64,000 nt of DNA from Acidobacteriota bacterium (lineage in GTDB: Bacteria; Acidobacteriota; Terriglobia; Terriglobales; Acidobacteriaceae), in contig JAJYSV010000019.1 in the NCBI GenBank assembly GCA_021793405.1, positions 1 to 64,000 of the forward strand, read 5' to 3'. Below, piece after piece: positions 51,286 through 60,122 of this stretch. Numbering within the stretch: the stretch's first letter is position 1; each line of letters begins with the position of its first letter. The position numbers were made by a program, and so were the translations under genes. The notes under the pieces are model-generated. The model was not told where the DNA came from, did not search any database, and worked only from the letters and a program-made list of their open reading frames with translations.

Positions 51286-52106
51286 GCCTTTTTCTCCGCG
51301 GGATGGTTGTTGGCCTTACCGCGTTTGCGGGAGGGCCAGTTGGGAGAGCGCCGCTCCAGAAACGAGGAGACGCCTTCGCGGAAATCCTCGGAGCTGCGCA
51401 CGGTGGCATGCATCTCTACAGCAGCCTGGAGTTGTCGATCGAGCCGGTCTTTCACCTGGGCGGAGAGCAATTGCTTGGTCGCCTGCATGGATACCGGGCT
51501 GTTTCGCAGCAGTTGGCGCGCTAAGTGACAGGCTCGCTCCATCACGCTGACATCGCGCACCACTTCATTCACCAGTCCCATCTCCAATGCCTCTTCCGCA
51601 GAAATCAGCCGCGCCGTCAGCAGCAGGTCGCGCGCCTGTTTTTCTCCTACCTGCAGGGTCAGGAAGGCCGACACGATGGCCGGCACAAATCCGATGCGGG
51701 CCTCGGTATATCCAAACTTGGCTTCAGGAACCGTCAGAGTGAAATCGCAAACCGTCGCCAGCCCCATGCCGCCTGCGATGGCGTGTCCGTTGACGGCGGC
51801 AATGGTAGGCAACGGCAGGTCATACAGGCTGCGCAGCAACCGCGCCATGCGCCCCGCGTCCGCATTATGCTCGGAATGCGTTTTGCTCATCAGGGTCTGG
51901 AGATGTTCCAGATCGAGCCCCGCGCAAAAGGCAGGTCCGCGCCCGGTGAGGATGAGGACGCCCGAACTGCGGTCCGACAAATTGTCGAGGGTCGCGATGA
52001 GTTCCTCGATCATGTCCGGAGTGAGCGCATTGCGGCGCTCACTCCGGTCGAAGGTGATGGTGACGATTTCTTCTTTCTCTGTGATGTACAACGTTTGATA
52101 AGCCAT
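51282..52106 (-). CDS. Enoyl-CoA hydratase, possible methylglutaconyl-CoA hydratase
   Basis: 274 residues, crotonase fold. RRNALTPDMIEEL, GRGPAFCAGLDLEHL (oxyanion hole), NGHAIAGGMGLATVCDF and EARIGFVPAIVSAFL lie in order. The Glu of EARIGFVPA is one of the two usual catalytic acids; the first position (GGMGLA) has Met-Gly in place of a Glu, so the exact reaction may differ. In this operon it may hydrate 3-methylglutaconyl-CoA. The extension to 52172 is rejected: ATG 52106 has GGAGGG upstream. It lies 261 bp after HMG-CoA lyase. Confidence 0.8.
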   Translation of the reverse strand: MAYQTLYITEKEEIVTITFDRSERRNALTPDMIEELIATLDNLSDRSSGVLILTGRGPAFCAGLDLEHLQTLMSKTHSEHNADAGRMARLLRSLYDLPLPTIAAVNGHAIAGGMGLATVCDFTLTVPEAKFGYTEARIGFVPAIVSAFLTLQVGEKQARDLLLTARLISAEEALEMGLVNEVVRDVSVMERACHLARQLLRNSPVSMQATKQLLSAQVKDRLDRQLQAAVEMHATVRSSEDFREGVSSFLERRSPNWPSRKRGKANNHPAEKKA

Positions 52107-52367
52107 GCGACCCTCCGAATGAAAACACCAAGTGGAACGAATCATGGTAACCGGGAACGAGGCCTGCGTCATCTATTTTGGGGTCTGCGGCATGCAGGGG
52201 GCGCCGTGCGGCGGCAAGGCGTGTTTGTCATTCAGCCTCAACGTGGAAGAATGTCCGTCTTGATTACAACGCCTTCGAGTTTTTCCTGCGCGGGAGTAAC
52301 GAGGAGCATAGGCGCGCCTCATTCGCGAAGCAAGAGTCGAAGCGCCTCCATGAACTCCGCGACACCG

Positions 52368-53240
52368 CTACTGGATGGATGGGCCAAACTCGGCGGAAAT
52401 CTGGCGCGTGCGAGCGAGAAGATTTTCCAGGGGAGCCAGCGGCGGCAACTGCGCACCCGCGCCGCGAAGTGCCGCGAGCGCCTGCTCCGTCGCAATGTTG
52501 CCCACCAGCGCATCCTGCGCGAACGGACATCCCCCTAGCCCTGCGAGCGCCATATCGAATCGGCGGCAGCCCGCGTTGTAGGCAGCGAGAACTTTCGCCT
52601 CCACCTCGTCGGGGCGAGCGTGTAGGTGCACGCCAAACTCGACACGATCGTCCGTTGCGAGCACAGAGGATACGAGCGAGCGAATCTGCTCCGGACCAGC
52701 AACGCCAACCGTGTCGGCGAGAGAAATTTGCTCCACGCCCATCTCCGTCAGAAGCCCGCAGGCTTCGACGACTTCCTCCAAACTCCACGGATCGCCGTAC
52801 GGATTTCCAAAAGCCATCGAGATATAGACGACCAGATCCAGGCCAGCTCGATACGCCACCTCCGCGATGTTGTCGAGCGCATCGAGAGACTCTTCCGGAC
52901 TCTGACGTTGATTGCGCTCAAGGAAACCGGGTGAGACAGAATACGGAAAGCCGAGAGTGCGGACAGATTCTGTCGCTACGGCGCGCTCGGCGCCCTTTTC
53001 GTTGACCACGATGCCGATGATTTCGATCTCTTCGGGAGCCTGCAGCAGGCGCAGCACCTGCTCAGAGTCAGCCATCTGCGGCACGGCTTTGGGCGACACG
53101 AAGGAGACGGCATCGATGTGCTGGAACCCGACCGCGATGAGGTCCCGCAGATAGGTGGCCTTCGCTTCGGCGGGAATTATCTTTCGAAATCCCTGCCATG
53201 CATCTCGCGTACATTCAATAACTTTAACAATATTATTCAT
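52368..53240 (-). CDS. Hydroxymethylglutaryl-CoA lyase-like
   Basis: 290 residues, DRE-TIM type. The N-terminal CTRDAWQGF keeps the catalytic Arg-Asp, HLHAR keeps the metal His pair and GLGGCPFAQDALVGN keeps the catalytic Cys loop. IDAVSFVSPKAVPQMADSEQV is diagnostic for the family. It would split HMG-CoA into acetoacetate and acetyl-CoA, the last step of leucine breakdown; close relatives act on other 3-hydroxyacyl-CoAs. It lies 8 bp downstream of the GH18-like gene in the same direction. Confidence 0.85.
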   Translation of the reverse strand: MNNIVKVIECTRDAWQGFRKIIPAEAKATYLRDLIAVGFQHIDAVSFVSPKAVPQMADSEQVLRLLQAPEEIEIIGIVVNEKGAERAVATESVRTLGFPYSVSPGFLERNQRQSPEESLDALDNIAEVAYRAGLDLVVYISMAFGNPYGDPWSLEEVVEACGLLTEMGVEQISLADTVGVAGPEQIRSLVSSVLATDDRVEFGVHLHARPDEVEAKVLAAYNAGCRRFDMALAGLGGCPFAQDALVGNIATEQALAALRGAGAQLPPLAPLENLLARTRQISAEFGPSIQ

Positions 53241-53248
53241 GCTTTACA

Positions 53249-54280
53249 TTATCCAGGAAGCGCCTCTTCCAAGCCGCGGGACCAGTCATCGATGTCCGGC
53301 GCAACCTGCAGATAATCCCAGAGTGCCACGCCGTTCAGCTTGCCTGCCTGCAGGTCTTCGCACGATTGATTGATGGCGGCAATCGTCTGCTGGCAAAATT
53401 TCAAAGGCTGCTTGGCCTGCGGTTCAAACGTGGGAGTCAAAAAATGCAGCGGCTGCGCAATTCCGAACGAATCGAGCTTTGCCGACAAGGGGCCAGCCAG
53501 CTGCGTTCGATAATAGTCGGCGATAGTGCCCTCCACGACAACGCCGCCTTCATAGAATTGCACGTTCAGCCAGTCGACATTGTTCCCCTGCGGCGTGCGC
53601 GTGCCTTCGAGCAGGCTGATTTTCCGCCCCTCGACGGACACGGCCTTGACATACATTTCCGCTGCCACGGGAGAAATCGGCGCGTGCGTCACCAGGTGCG
53701 TCGGATGCACACGCTTATACTCATTAGTCAGATCTACAATGGTTTTTCCATAATCTCGGTGCACGCCCATCCAGTTTTCCAGTCCACCGTGCTGCGGCTC
53801 CAAATCAATGTCGATTCCGTCCAGTCCGAGCGGCGCGATGATTTCTTCCGTCAGCTGACGCACAAACGCTGGCACTCCAACGCCGCGGATCGCCGCAAAT
53901 GTTGCGGTATGACCCCAGCCGCCAATGGAGATTTGAATCCGCTTCCGGGCGGCGAAACCGGAACGCAGCTGCGCCAGCAGTGCTGGAAACTGCGGCGCAA
54001 AGGATTGGATCGCGTTGTCGTTGTACAGAAGACTGAGCTTTCCGCCCGCCATGCTTGCCTCGATGAAGGACAGAATCAGCACGTTGAATCCGCTGGAACC
54101 AAGCGTGTCCACCAGGGTGCGCTGCCTGGCCGGATTTGTTTCTGTCAGGTCCGCCATCACATAGAGAATGCGCCGCGATGAATCGAGCACTGAACGAGAG
54201 CCCCTCTGGGACATACCGCGGACTGAGTTCGCTGCGAGCCCTGCGGCTAATGACGACAACAGAAATTCTCGGCGGTTCAT
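53249..54280 (-). CDS. TAT-exported GH18-like glycoside hydrolase
   Basis: 343 residues. MNRREFLLSSLAAGLAAN is a twin-arginine-like signal. The TIM barrel shows QISIGGWGHT (SxGG) and GLDGIDIDLEP, the DxxDxDxE motif with catalytic Glu161. The C-terminal GVALWDYLQV completes the fold. It would cleave beta-1,4-GlcNAc links in chitin or peptidoglycan-like glycans, or be a relative with another glycan. Being in an acyl-CoA operon is odd. The open frame to 54832 overlaps the carboxylase gene and is ignored. Confidence 0.83.
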   Translation of the reverse strand: MNRREFLLSSLAAGLAANSVRGMSQRGSRSVLDSSRRILYVMADLTETNPARQRTLVDTLGSSGFNVLILSFIEASMAGGKLSLLYNDNAIQSFAPQFPALLAQLRSGFAARKRIQISIGGWGHTATFAAIRGVGVPAFVRQLTEEIIAPLGLDGIDIDLEPQHGGLENWMGVHRDYGKTIVDLTNEYKRVHPTHLVTHAPISPVAAEMYVKAVSVEGRKISLLEGTRTPQGNNVDWLNVQFYEGGVVVEGTIADYYRTQLAGPLSAKLDSFGIAQPLHFLTPTFEPQAKQPLKFCQQTIAAINQSCEDLQAGKLNGVALWDYLQVAPDIDDWSRGLEEALPG

Positions 54281-54306
54281 GGTGGAATGTGTCTCCGTCG
54301 ACGTAA

Positions 54307-56034
54307 TCAGGTTTGTAGGATGCCAGGATTGAAGCGTGGTACTTCCGGATTCAGCGCGGCCGCTTCCAGGGCCATCGCCAGTACATCCCGGGTTTTTCTG
54401 GGATCGATGATCGCATCCACCCAGAGACGCGCGGCTGCGTAACGCGGATCGGTCTGCTCGTCGTACGCGGCTTTTGTCGAATCGAACAGTTCCTTCTTCT
54501 CCACTTCGCTGAGCGTGTGCCCATTGCGTTCCAGCTGCTTGATTCTGATCTCGACCAAGGTGTTGGCGGCGGAGGCTCCGCTCATCACAGCATATTTTGC
54601 AGTCGGCCACGCGAAGATGAATCGCGGATCGTAGGCCTTGCCGCACATGGCGTAATTCCCTGCTCCGAAGGAACCGCCGATGATGACGGAAATTTTCGGC
54701 ACCACACTGTTCGACACGGCGGATACCATCTTCGCGCCGGAGCGAATGATGCCGCTCCATTCCGCATCGCGGCCCACCATAAATCCGTTCACATCGTGCA
54801 GAAAAATCAACGGAATCAGGTTCTGATTGCAATCCATGATGAAGCGCGCGGCCTTGTCGGCGGAATCGGGATAGATGACGCCTCCAAATTCCATGTGCTT
54901 CTCGCCGGTCTGGCTGGTCTGCATTTGACGCCTTTTCTGATTAGCGACGATGCCGACGGCGAAGCCCTGGATGCGCCCATAACCGCACAGAAGCGTCGGA
55001 CCGTAGTCCGGCTTGTACTCGTCAAACCGCGAGCCATCCACGATGCGGGCGAGGACCGCGCGCATATCGTAGCTGTGCGTCACGGCGGCGGAATCGGGAT
55101 TGAGAATGCCAAGCAGATCGTCCGCGGAATATTTTGGCGCGTCGGTGGCGTCGTCATAGGCAATGCGATCGAAGGGTGCGCGTGCGGGATGGCCAAGTCG
55201 CGCGACCAGCGAGCGCAGGCGCGCGATGCAGAGAGGATCGTTCGGCTCTTTGAAGTCGACCGTTCCGGAGATTTCCGCGTGCATCGTGGCGCCGCCCAAC
55301 TCCTCGGCGGAAACTTTCTGGCCGATCGCGGCCTGCACCAGGGCCGGCCCGGCAAGAAATAATCCGCTGCCCTCGGTCATCAACACGTGGTCCGTCATCA
55401 CCGGCAGATACGCGCCTCCGGCAACGCACATGCCCATGATGGCGGTCATTTGCGGAATGCCGCTTGCCGACATCACCGCGTTATTGCGAAAAACGCGGCC
55501 AAAATCGTCCTGATCGGGAAAAACATCTTCCTGCAAGGGCAGAAAGACCCCGGCTGAATCCACCAGATACAGCGTCGGGATGTGATTCTCCATGGCAATA
55601 TGCTGCGCGCGCAGCACCTTCTTGGCGGTCATCGGAAAGAATGCGCCAGCCTTCACCGTGGCGTCGTTGGCAATAATCATCACCAGGCGACTCGCGACGC
55701 GGCCAACGCCGGTAACAACTCCGGCTGCGGGCGCGCCGCCATAGTCGGCATACATGCCGTGGGCGGCATAGATGCTCAGCTCGTGCAACTCCGTGCCGGG
55801 ATCGAGCAGCAGATCGAGACGTTCGCGGACGGTCAGACGATTCTTCGCGTGTTGGGCTTCGATCGCCTTAGCGCCGCCGCCCTGCCGGATGATTGCCCGC
55901 TCGGCTTCGAATGCCACCAGCAGGGAGCGCATGGCTACTGCGTTCGATTGACAGCGCTCGCTGTCCGGTTCCATCGCGGAGGGAAGCATGTTTGGCAGTG
56001 AATCGCTGGGCGGGTGGGGGCTGTTCGCAGTCAT
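54307..56034 (-). CDS. Acyl-CoA carboxylase carboxyltransferase (beta) subunit, MCC/PCC-like
   Basis: About 575 residues. NRLTVRERLDLLLDPGTEL, ARIAMENHIPTLYLVDSAG-type N-lobe (here AQHIAMENHIPTLYLVDSAG), EEEL-type GQKVSAEELGGATMHAEISG and the C-lobe GGSFGAGNYAMCGKAYDPRF are hallmarks. QEDVFPDQDDFGRVFRNN is typical of methylcrotonyl-CoA carboxylase. It carboxylates a short acyl-CoA from carboxybiotin. The biotin-carrying alpha subunit is not in the window. It is first in the operon with GH18-like, HMG-CoA lyase, hydratase and thioesterase genes, which points to leucine catabolism. Confidence 0.85.
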   Translation of the reverse strand: MTANSPHPPSDSLPNMLPSAMEPDSERCQSNAVAMRSLLVAFEAERAIIRQGGGAKAIEAQHAKNRLTVRERLDLLLDPGTELHELSIYAAHGMYADYGGAPAAGVVTGVGRVASRLVMIIANDATVKAGAFFPMTAKKVLRAQHIAMENHIPTLYLVDSAGVFLPLQEDVFPDQDDFGRVFRNNAVMSASGIPQMTAIMGMCVAGGAYLPVMTDHVLMTEGSGLFLAGPALVQAAIGQKVSAEELGGATMHAEISGTVDFKEPNDPLCIARLRSLVARLGHPARAPFDRIAYDDATDAPKYSADDLLGILNPDSAAVTHSYDMRAVLARIVDGSRFDEYKPDYGPTLLCGYGRIQGFAVGIVANQKRRQMQTSQTGEKHMEFGGVIYPDSADKAARFIMDCNQNLIPLIFLHDVNGFMVGRDAEWSGIIRSGAKMVSAVSNSVVPKISVIIGGSFGAGNYAMCGKAYDPRFIFAWPTAKYAVMSGASAANTLVEIRIKQLERNGHTLSEVEKKELFDSTKAAYDEQTDPRYAAARLWVDAIIDPRKTRDVLAMALEAAALNPEVPRFNPGILQT

Positions 56035-56142
56035 AGGCAAAGAAGCAAAGCCTGCTCAGCATAGAACACGGCGGAGATTGGCGCAAATAGGCTCATGCGT
56101 TCGGCGCGGATGAGAGCTATATTCATCTGTCAGGGGAAAACT

Positions 56143-56556
56143 ATGACGGAAAAGCAGGCAGGGAAACTCTCCGACTTCGAACGGATCGATGTGTTGCTGC
56201 ACGAATACGATTCGCTGCGGGATGAAATTCAGCAGCGCATTGGCCACGTCTATCAGGTTGTCATTATCTGCGCCGTGCTGGCCACCTGGCTGCTTGGCCG
56301 TGACCTGGATGGGCGCTTCTGGGCGGGCGCGACGTTGCTGATCTTGTTGATTGCTGCGTTCGGCTGGTTCAACGGCGAGGACATCAAGCGCGCCGCCGCG
56401 CAACTGCGCGGTATTGAACAACACATCAACCACCTGACCGGCGAGGAACTGCTGACATGGGAGACGCATTATGGCGGGGCCATCGCGGGCTACTGGGGCC
56501 GGCCGAGGCCAACCCAAGTGGAGGCGCGCGCGAAGAAATTACGCGTGAAAAACTAA
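56143..56556 (+). CDS. Small membrane protein of unknown function
   Basis: 137 residues from ATG 56143 after GGGGA. Two adjacent hydrophobic helices (VVIICAVLATWLLG and FWAGATLLILLIAAFGWF, ~residues 38-76) are flanked by charged soluble ends. The C-terminal half (GEELLTWETHYGGAIAGYWGR) has no known motif. Its stop codon overlaps that of the convergent carbonic anhydrase gene (56553-56556). Confidence 0.65.
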   Translation: MTEKQAGKLSDFERIDVLLHEYDSLRDEIQQRIGHVYQVVIICAVLATWLLGRDLDGRFWAGATLLILLIAAFGWFNGEDIKRAAAQLRGIEQHINHLTGEELLTWETHYGGAIAGYWGRPRPTQVEARAKKLRVKN

Positions 56557-57296
56557 CCTAGCAGGGTGACGACGCCGGAGCCGATGTCGTAATATCCGGC
56601 GACAACTTTCAATTGGCCTTCCTTGATTTTTTCGGAAACCACCGTGGACGCCTGACTCAATAACTTGGCCTGGATCTTCGCATTCGCCTTGGTGGCCGCT
56701 TTGTAATCCGGACCCGCCTCATCCACCGCTGGCTGCAGGTGCGCGTAGAGAGTGCTGATTTGTCCGGGAACCGCCTTCCCTGCAACCGCCGCTTTGACCG
56801 CGCCGCAGTTGCTGTGGCCCAGGACCAGAATTACCTTCGTTCCAAGCACAGCCACTCCATACTCCAGACTGCCAACGATTTCCGGCGTGATGATGTTGCC
56901 GGCAACGCGGGTCACAAAGAGATGCCCAAGGGTCTGGTCGAAGACAATCTCGACGGGTACGCGCGAATCGGCGCAAGAGAGGACGGCAGCGAAGGGCTCC
57001 TGCTTTTCAACCAGGTGCTGCTTGAGGATATTCAAGTCATGTGTATGGGCGGTGGTGTTGCCGCTGGCGAAGCGGCGGTTGCCATCCATCAGTTCTTTCA
57101 GCGCAGCATCGGGAGTGAGCGTGGTTTGGGCGAGCACCGCATCAGGATCGAGCAGGGTGTGGACGGAATCAGCGGCGATGCCGGCGGCAACAACTCCGGC
57201 GAACGCCGCCGCTGTGCCGAAAAGAAAATTCCGACGCGAGTTCTGTGTAGACGCGGAGACGAGCAGGATTGGATCGAACGATGTTGAATCTGGCAT
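56553..57296 (-). CDS. Exported beta-class carbonic anhydrase
   Basis: About 247 residues. SRRNFLFGTAAAFAGVVAAGIAADS is a twin-arginine signal, so the enzyme acts outside the cytoplasm. Zinc ligands are Cys108 (SCADSRVP, with the Asp-Arg dyad), His161 and Cys164 (GHSNCGAV). It interconverts CO2 and bicarbonate. ATG 57296 with AAGGAG upstream is chosen over the extension to 57395. It lies downstream of an aquaporin gene but a strong hairpin separates them. Confidence 0.88.
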   Translation of the reverse strand: MPDSTSFDPILLVSASTQNSRRNFLFGTAAAFAGVVAAGIAADSVHTLLDPDAVLAQTTLTPDAALKELMDGNRRFASGNTTAHTHDLNILKQHLVEKQEPFAAVLSCADSRVPVEIVFDQTLGHLFVTRVAGNIITPEIVGSLEYGVAVLGTKVILVLGHSNCGAVKAAVAGKAVPGQISTLYAHLQPAVDEAGPDYKAATKANAKIQAKLLSQASTVVSEKIKEGQLKVVAGYYDIGSGVVTLLG

Positions 57297-57393
57297 GGCT
57301 GGCTCCTTATGCGTGCAGCAAATACATATGGATGGATATGGAAATGCGGTAGCCGCCTGGTCCGCGACTGGCTCCGGCGGGTACAGATGAAGC

Positions 57394-57431
57394 AACCGCC
57401 CATTTTCTGCTTTGGCAAAGAATGGGCGGTT
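57394..57431 (-). terminator. 11-bp hairpin between aquaporin and carbonic anhydrase genes
   Basis: AACCGCCCATT pairs perfectly with AATGGGCGGTT around a 16-nt loop. It lies 24 bp after the aquaporin stop on the minus strand. The following T-content is low. Confidence 0.6.
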
Positions 57432-57455
57432 CTGTTGCTGCGAACTTCAATCCAG

Positions 57456-58208
57456 CTAGGGCTTGCGACGGCCGCGTTCTTCCTGCTCGCTGGCCAGTGC
57501 GCGCTCTGCCGTGCGCGTGCTGATGCGTGCATCAGGAGCGTGAATCACCGCATAGATGCCGGCGGCAATGGCGCCCCCAATCAACGGTGCGACGATAAAT
57601 AGCCAGAGTTGCTGGATAGCCCATCCTCCCACAAAGAGCGCTGGTCCGATGCTGCGTGCAGGATTGACCGAGGTGTTGTCGACCGGAATGCTGACCAGGT
57701 GGATCAGTGTCAGAACCAGGCCGATGGCGATCCCCGCAAAGCCGACCGGCGCTTTCACGTCGGTTGAGCCCAGCACGGTAAGCACCAGAAACATGGTCAG
57801 GATGATTTCCGTAAGGAAAGCAGCGTGCATGCTGAACAGACCAGGAGAATGCGCGCCAAACCCATTGGCGCCCAGACCGGCAATCGATGCGTCGTAGCCG
57901 CCTGCAACTCCGCGAGCAATCGTAAGGATCAGCCACGCAGCAATGATCGCGCCAATTACTTGCGCGATGACATACATGACTGCATCCTTGCCGTTGATCT
58001 TCCTCGCCAGCAGAACGCCCAGAGTGACGGCGGGATTGATGTGACAGCCAGAAATCGGCCCGATGGTGTACACCATGGCCAGCAGCGACAGCCCGAACGC
58101 GAAGGCGACTCCCTCAAAACCGATATGCTTGCCGGCCAGCACCGCACTGCCGACTCCCCCAAAGACCAGAACAAATGTACCTACTAACTCCGCGAAATAT
58201 TTCTTCAC
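57456..58208 (-). CDS. Aquaporin (MIP family)
   Basis: 250 residues, six helices plus two half-helices. The two NPA motifs are present: GCHINPAVTLGVLL and NTSVNPARSIGPAL. Features around them fit water-selective AqpZ-type channels, such as Arg directly after the second NPA and the short loop E, but selectivity is not certain. The C-terminus is a basic cytoplasmic tail. It starts at GTG 58208 with AAGGAGG. Monocistronic by the hairpin downstream. Confidence 0.92.
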   Translation of the reverse strand: MKKYFAELVGTFVLVFGGVGSAVLAGKHIGFEGVAFAFGLSLLAMVYTIGPISGCHINPAVTLGVLLARKINGKDAVMYVIAQVIGAIIAAWLILTIARGVAGGYDASIAGLGANGFGAHSPGLFSMHAAFLTEIILTMFLVLTVLGSTDVKAPVGFAGIAIGLVLTLIHLVSIPVDNTSVNPARSIGPALFVGGWAIQQLWLFIVAPLIGGAIAAGIYAVIHAPDARISTRTAERALASEQEERGRRKP

Positions 58209-58287
58209 GCATCCTCCTTGTCAATGAAATCCCACGAAATATACCCCGTGGAAACAGGAAGACCATGAAAAAGTGGAGTGAACATGA

Positions 58288-58321
58288 ATTGCCCCACCTG
58301 AACGAGCGAAGGCGGGGCAAT
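58288..58321 (-). terminator. Hairpin after the small histidine/glycine-tailed gene
   Basis: ATTGCCCC-A-CCT pairs with AGG-C-GGGGCAAT (one mismatch), loop ~10 nt, 24 bp after the minus-strand stop at 58345. A T-rich stretch (CTTTTTC) lies 20 bp further on. Confidence 0.55.
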
Positions 58322-58344
58322 GCCGCGTGCGGTTTGGCGATTGT

Positions 58345-58536
58345 CTAGTGGCCGTCGCCGTCGCCATCGTGGCCGATGGACGCCGCCTGGCCCTGCGGAC
58401 TTACGCTGACGGTATCCGGCTTAAGACTCGCGGGCTGGGCTGCGGTAGTGGACTGCGCGGCCACAACCTGGGCTTGGGCCTTCACCATCTGGGGCTGTTG
58501 TACTTGCGCCGATGACATGGAAATTGGACTGAGCAT
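58345..58536 (-). CDS. Small Gln/Ala-rich protein with Asp-Gly-His tail
   Basis: 63 residues from ATG 58536, which has AGGAGG at 8-nt spacing; a hairpin follows the stop. Composition is Gln, Ala, Ser, Val-rich, with KPDTVSVSPQGQAA and a tail DGDGDGH that could bind Ca or another divalent metal. No signal peptide. No family known to me. The good ribosome site and terminator make it a likely real gene. Confidence 0.6.
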   Translation of the reverse strand: MLSPISMSSAQVQQPQMVKAQAQVVAAQSTTAAQPASLKPDTVSVSPQGQAASIGHDGDGDGH

Positions 58537-58674
58537 TCTAGAAATCCTCCTCCTGCTCTTATCGACTGCGAGGTCAAGACCAATAGGGAGATATCTCCAA
58601 AAAATGCGGATAAATTTTGCTCTTCCCGGAAGCAGCGTCGCGGCGCAGTCCAGAGCATGAGCGGGTCGCCCTTT

Positions 58675-59358
58675 TTAAGGCTTCGCTGGAGGAAGAGTGG
58701 TCGAGCCCGCCAAGCCGATCGCATCGGCATGTTCCTGCATGGCGGCCAGGCAGAATGCGACGTGCTGATCGAGCTCAACGCCCAGCTCGGCTGCGCCGTT
58801 ACGAATGTCGTCACGATTCACTCCGCGGGCGAACGCTTTATCCTTCATCTTCTTCACGACCGAGGCAGTGTTCACGTCGAGAATCGATTTGCTGGGCTTG
58901 ACCAGCGCGTTGGCGGTTAGAAAGCCGGCCAGCTCATCGCAGGCAAACAGGACTTTATCAAGGTGTGTGACACGGGGCGTGTGGGTGTATTCGGCATGAG
59001 CGAGAATCGCGTGGCGTATTTCCTCGGCCCAGCCTCGCTCGGTAAGGATCCGGTTGCCGACCCAGGGATGCTCTTCCGGGGTGGGATATCTCTCATAGTC
59101 GAAGTCATGCAACAGTCCCGTAATGGCATAGGTCTCGACCAGATCGCGGGCATAGTCCGGCGGCAAGTTGAGTTCAACGGCGCGCTGTTCGCCATATGCG
59201 CGGACGCAAACTTCAACCGCCAGTGCGTGCTTCAACAGGCTGGCGGACTGGGTGTGTTCGTTCAGCAGGCGCCAGGCGGCGGCACGGTCGTTGCGCGAGC
59301 GCACGGGCGCAACTTCCTTCGAGGATAGGGGTGCATCGTCGGACGTTATGTCGGGCAT
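58675..59358 (-). CDS. HD-domain protein
   Basis: About 227 residues. LLHDFDYERYPTPEEHP holds the HD pair, HAEYTHTPRVTHLDKVLFACDEL a second His/Asp set. The size and motif fit the HDIG-type single-domain hydrolases (often phosphohydrolases of nucleotides). No signal peptide. ATG 59358 follows GGAGATAAG and is preferred over the frame opening at 59472. Substrate unknown. Confidence 0.82.
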   Translation of the reverse strand: MPDITSDDAPLSSKEVAPVRSRNDRAAAWRLLNEHTQSASLLKHALAVEVCVRAYGEQRAVELNLPPDYARDLVETYAITGLLHDFDYERYPTPEEHPWVGNRILTERGWAEEIRHAILAHAEYTHTPRVTHLDKVLFACDELAGFLTANALVKPSKSILDVNTASVVKKMKDKAFARGVNRDDIRNGAAELGVELDQHVAFCLAAMQEHADAIGLAGSTTLPPAKP

Positions 59359-59538
59359 CGAACTTATCTCCTTCCTGTATGATCCGAGAAAACTCGGGAC
59401 TCTGCTGGTTATTTTTGGCAATTTCAGGTATTTCTTCATTTTTAGCTTGACAAGCTGCTGATTTCCCAGCAACTTATCTTAAGAAGCACGCACCATGCGT
59501 GCAACGGATGTCGGCTCTGGCCTCCGTAGAACCTATAT

Positions 59539-60075
59539 ATGGCAACTATGATGTCTCCCGTTTCCTCCAGGGAGGTTCTACGTTGCGACCGCTGCAGCCT
59601 GGTGCAATTCAGCACCAGGAACCTACTGTGCAGACGCTGCCGTAACCCCCTGGAAGTACAAGAACCGGAACCTGTAGTGTCCTCGCCCGTCGAGATGATG
59701 GGTTCGCGTCCGCCGGGCAACCGGCAGTCCAAAGTCGCAGTTCGTCTCCGTGAGATTCGCAATGCGCGTCACCTCAGCCAGCGCCAATTGGCGGCTCGGC
59801 TGGAAGTGCCCCGGACCTACATCTCAAAAATCGAGAATGGTCGCGCGATGCCCACCTTGTCGTCGCTGCAGCGGCTTGCCAACGCGCTGTCGGTTCCGAT
59901 GTCCGAGATGGTGCATGACGCTCGCTATGAGCGCGAGCGCGAAATCGCAACCATGATGGAAGATCCCTTTCTGTCAGAGATTGCGCAGTGGGCATCGGGC
60001 CTCGACCATCTGCATCGGGCCATGGTGCTGGGCCACATCCGCGAGATGGCCGGCGGCGGCCGGCGGACTGCCTAG
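59539..60075 (+). CDS. Zinc-ribbon + XRE-type HTH regulator
   Basis: 178 residues. The N-terminus has CDRC…CRRC, a short zinc ribbon (residues ~16-34). Residues ~66-125 are a Cro/XRE helix-turn-helix: LREIRNARHLSQRQLAARLEVPRTYISKIENGRAMPTLSSLQRLANAL. The C-terminus is helical (REIATMMEDPFLSEIAQWAS…HRAMVLGHIREMAG). The zinc ribbon plus XRE order is common in Acidobacteria; targets unknown. A strong hairpin follows the stop codon. Confidence 0.88.
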   Translation: MATMMSPVSSREVLRCDRCSLVQFSTRNLLCRRCRNPLEVQEPEPVVSSPVEMMGSRPPGNRQSKVAVRLREIRNARHLSQRQLAARLEVPRTYISKIENGRAMPTLSSLQRLANALSVPMSEMVHDARYEREREIATMMEDPFLSEIAQWASGLDHLHRAMVLGHIREMAGGGRRTA

Positions 60076-60076
60076 C

Positions 60077-60122
60077 AGCAGCTTAGCTCTCTCGACATCC
60101 CCCATGTCGTAACTAAGCTGCT
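60077..60122 (+). terminator. Two-level hairpin after the XRE gene
   Basis: Outer stem AGCAGCTTAG/CTAAGCTGCT (10 bp) and inner stem CGACAT/ATGTCG with a CCCCC loop, starting 1 bp after the TAG. Other palindromes follow between 60301 and 60332 before uppS. Confidence 0.65.

Noticed and set aside
52107-52367. Extra small gene between HMG-CoA lyase and enoyl-CoA hydratase
   Set aside because: Only very short frames without ribosome sites or family signals.
54517-55362. Plus-strand open frame (281 codons) opposite the carboxylase gene
   Set aside because: No motif or ribosome site; the minus strand is a clear carboxyltransferase.
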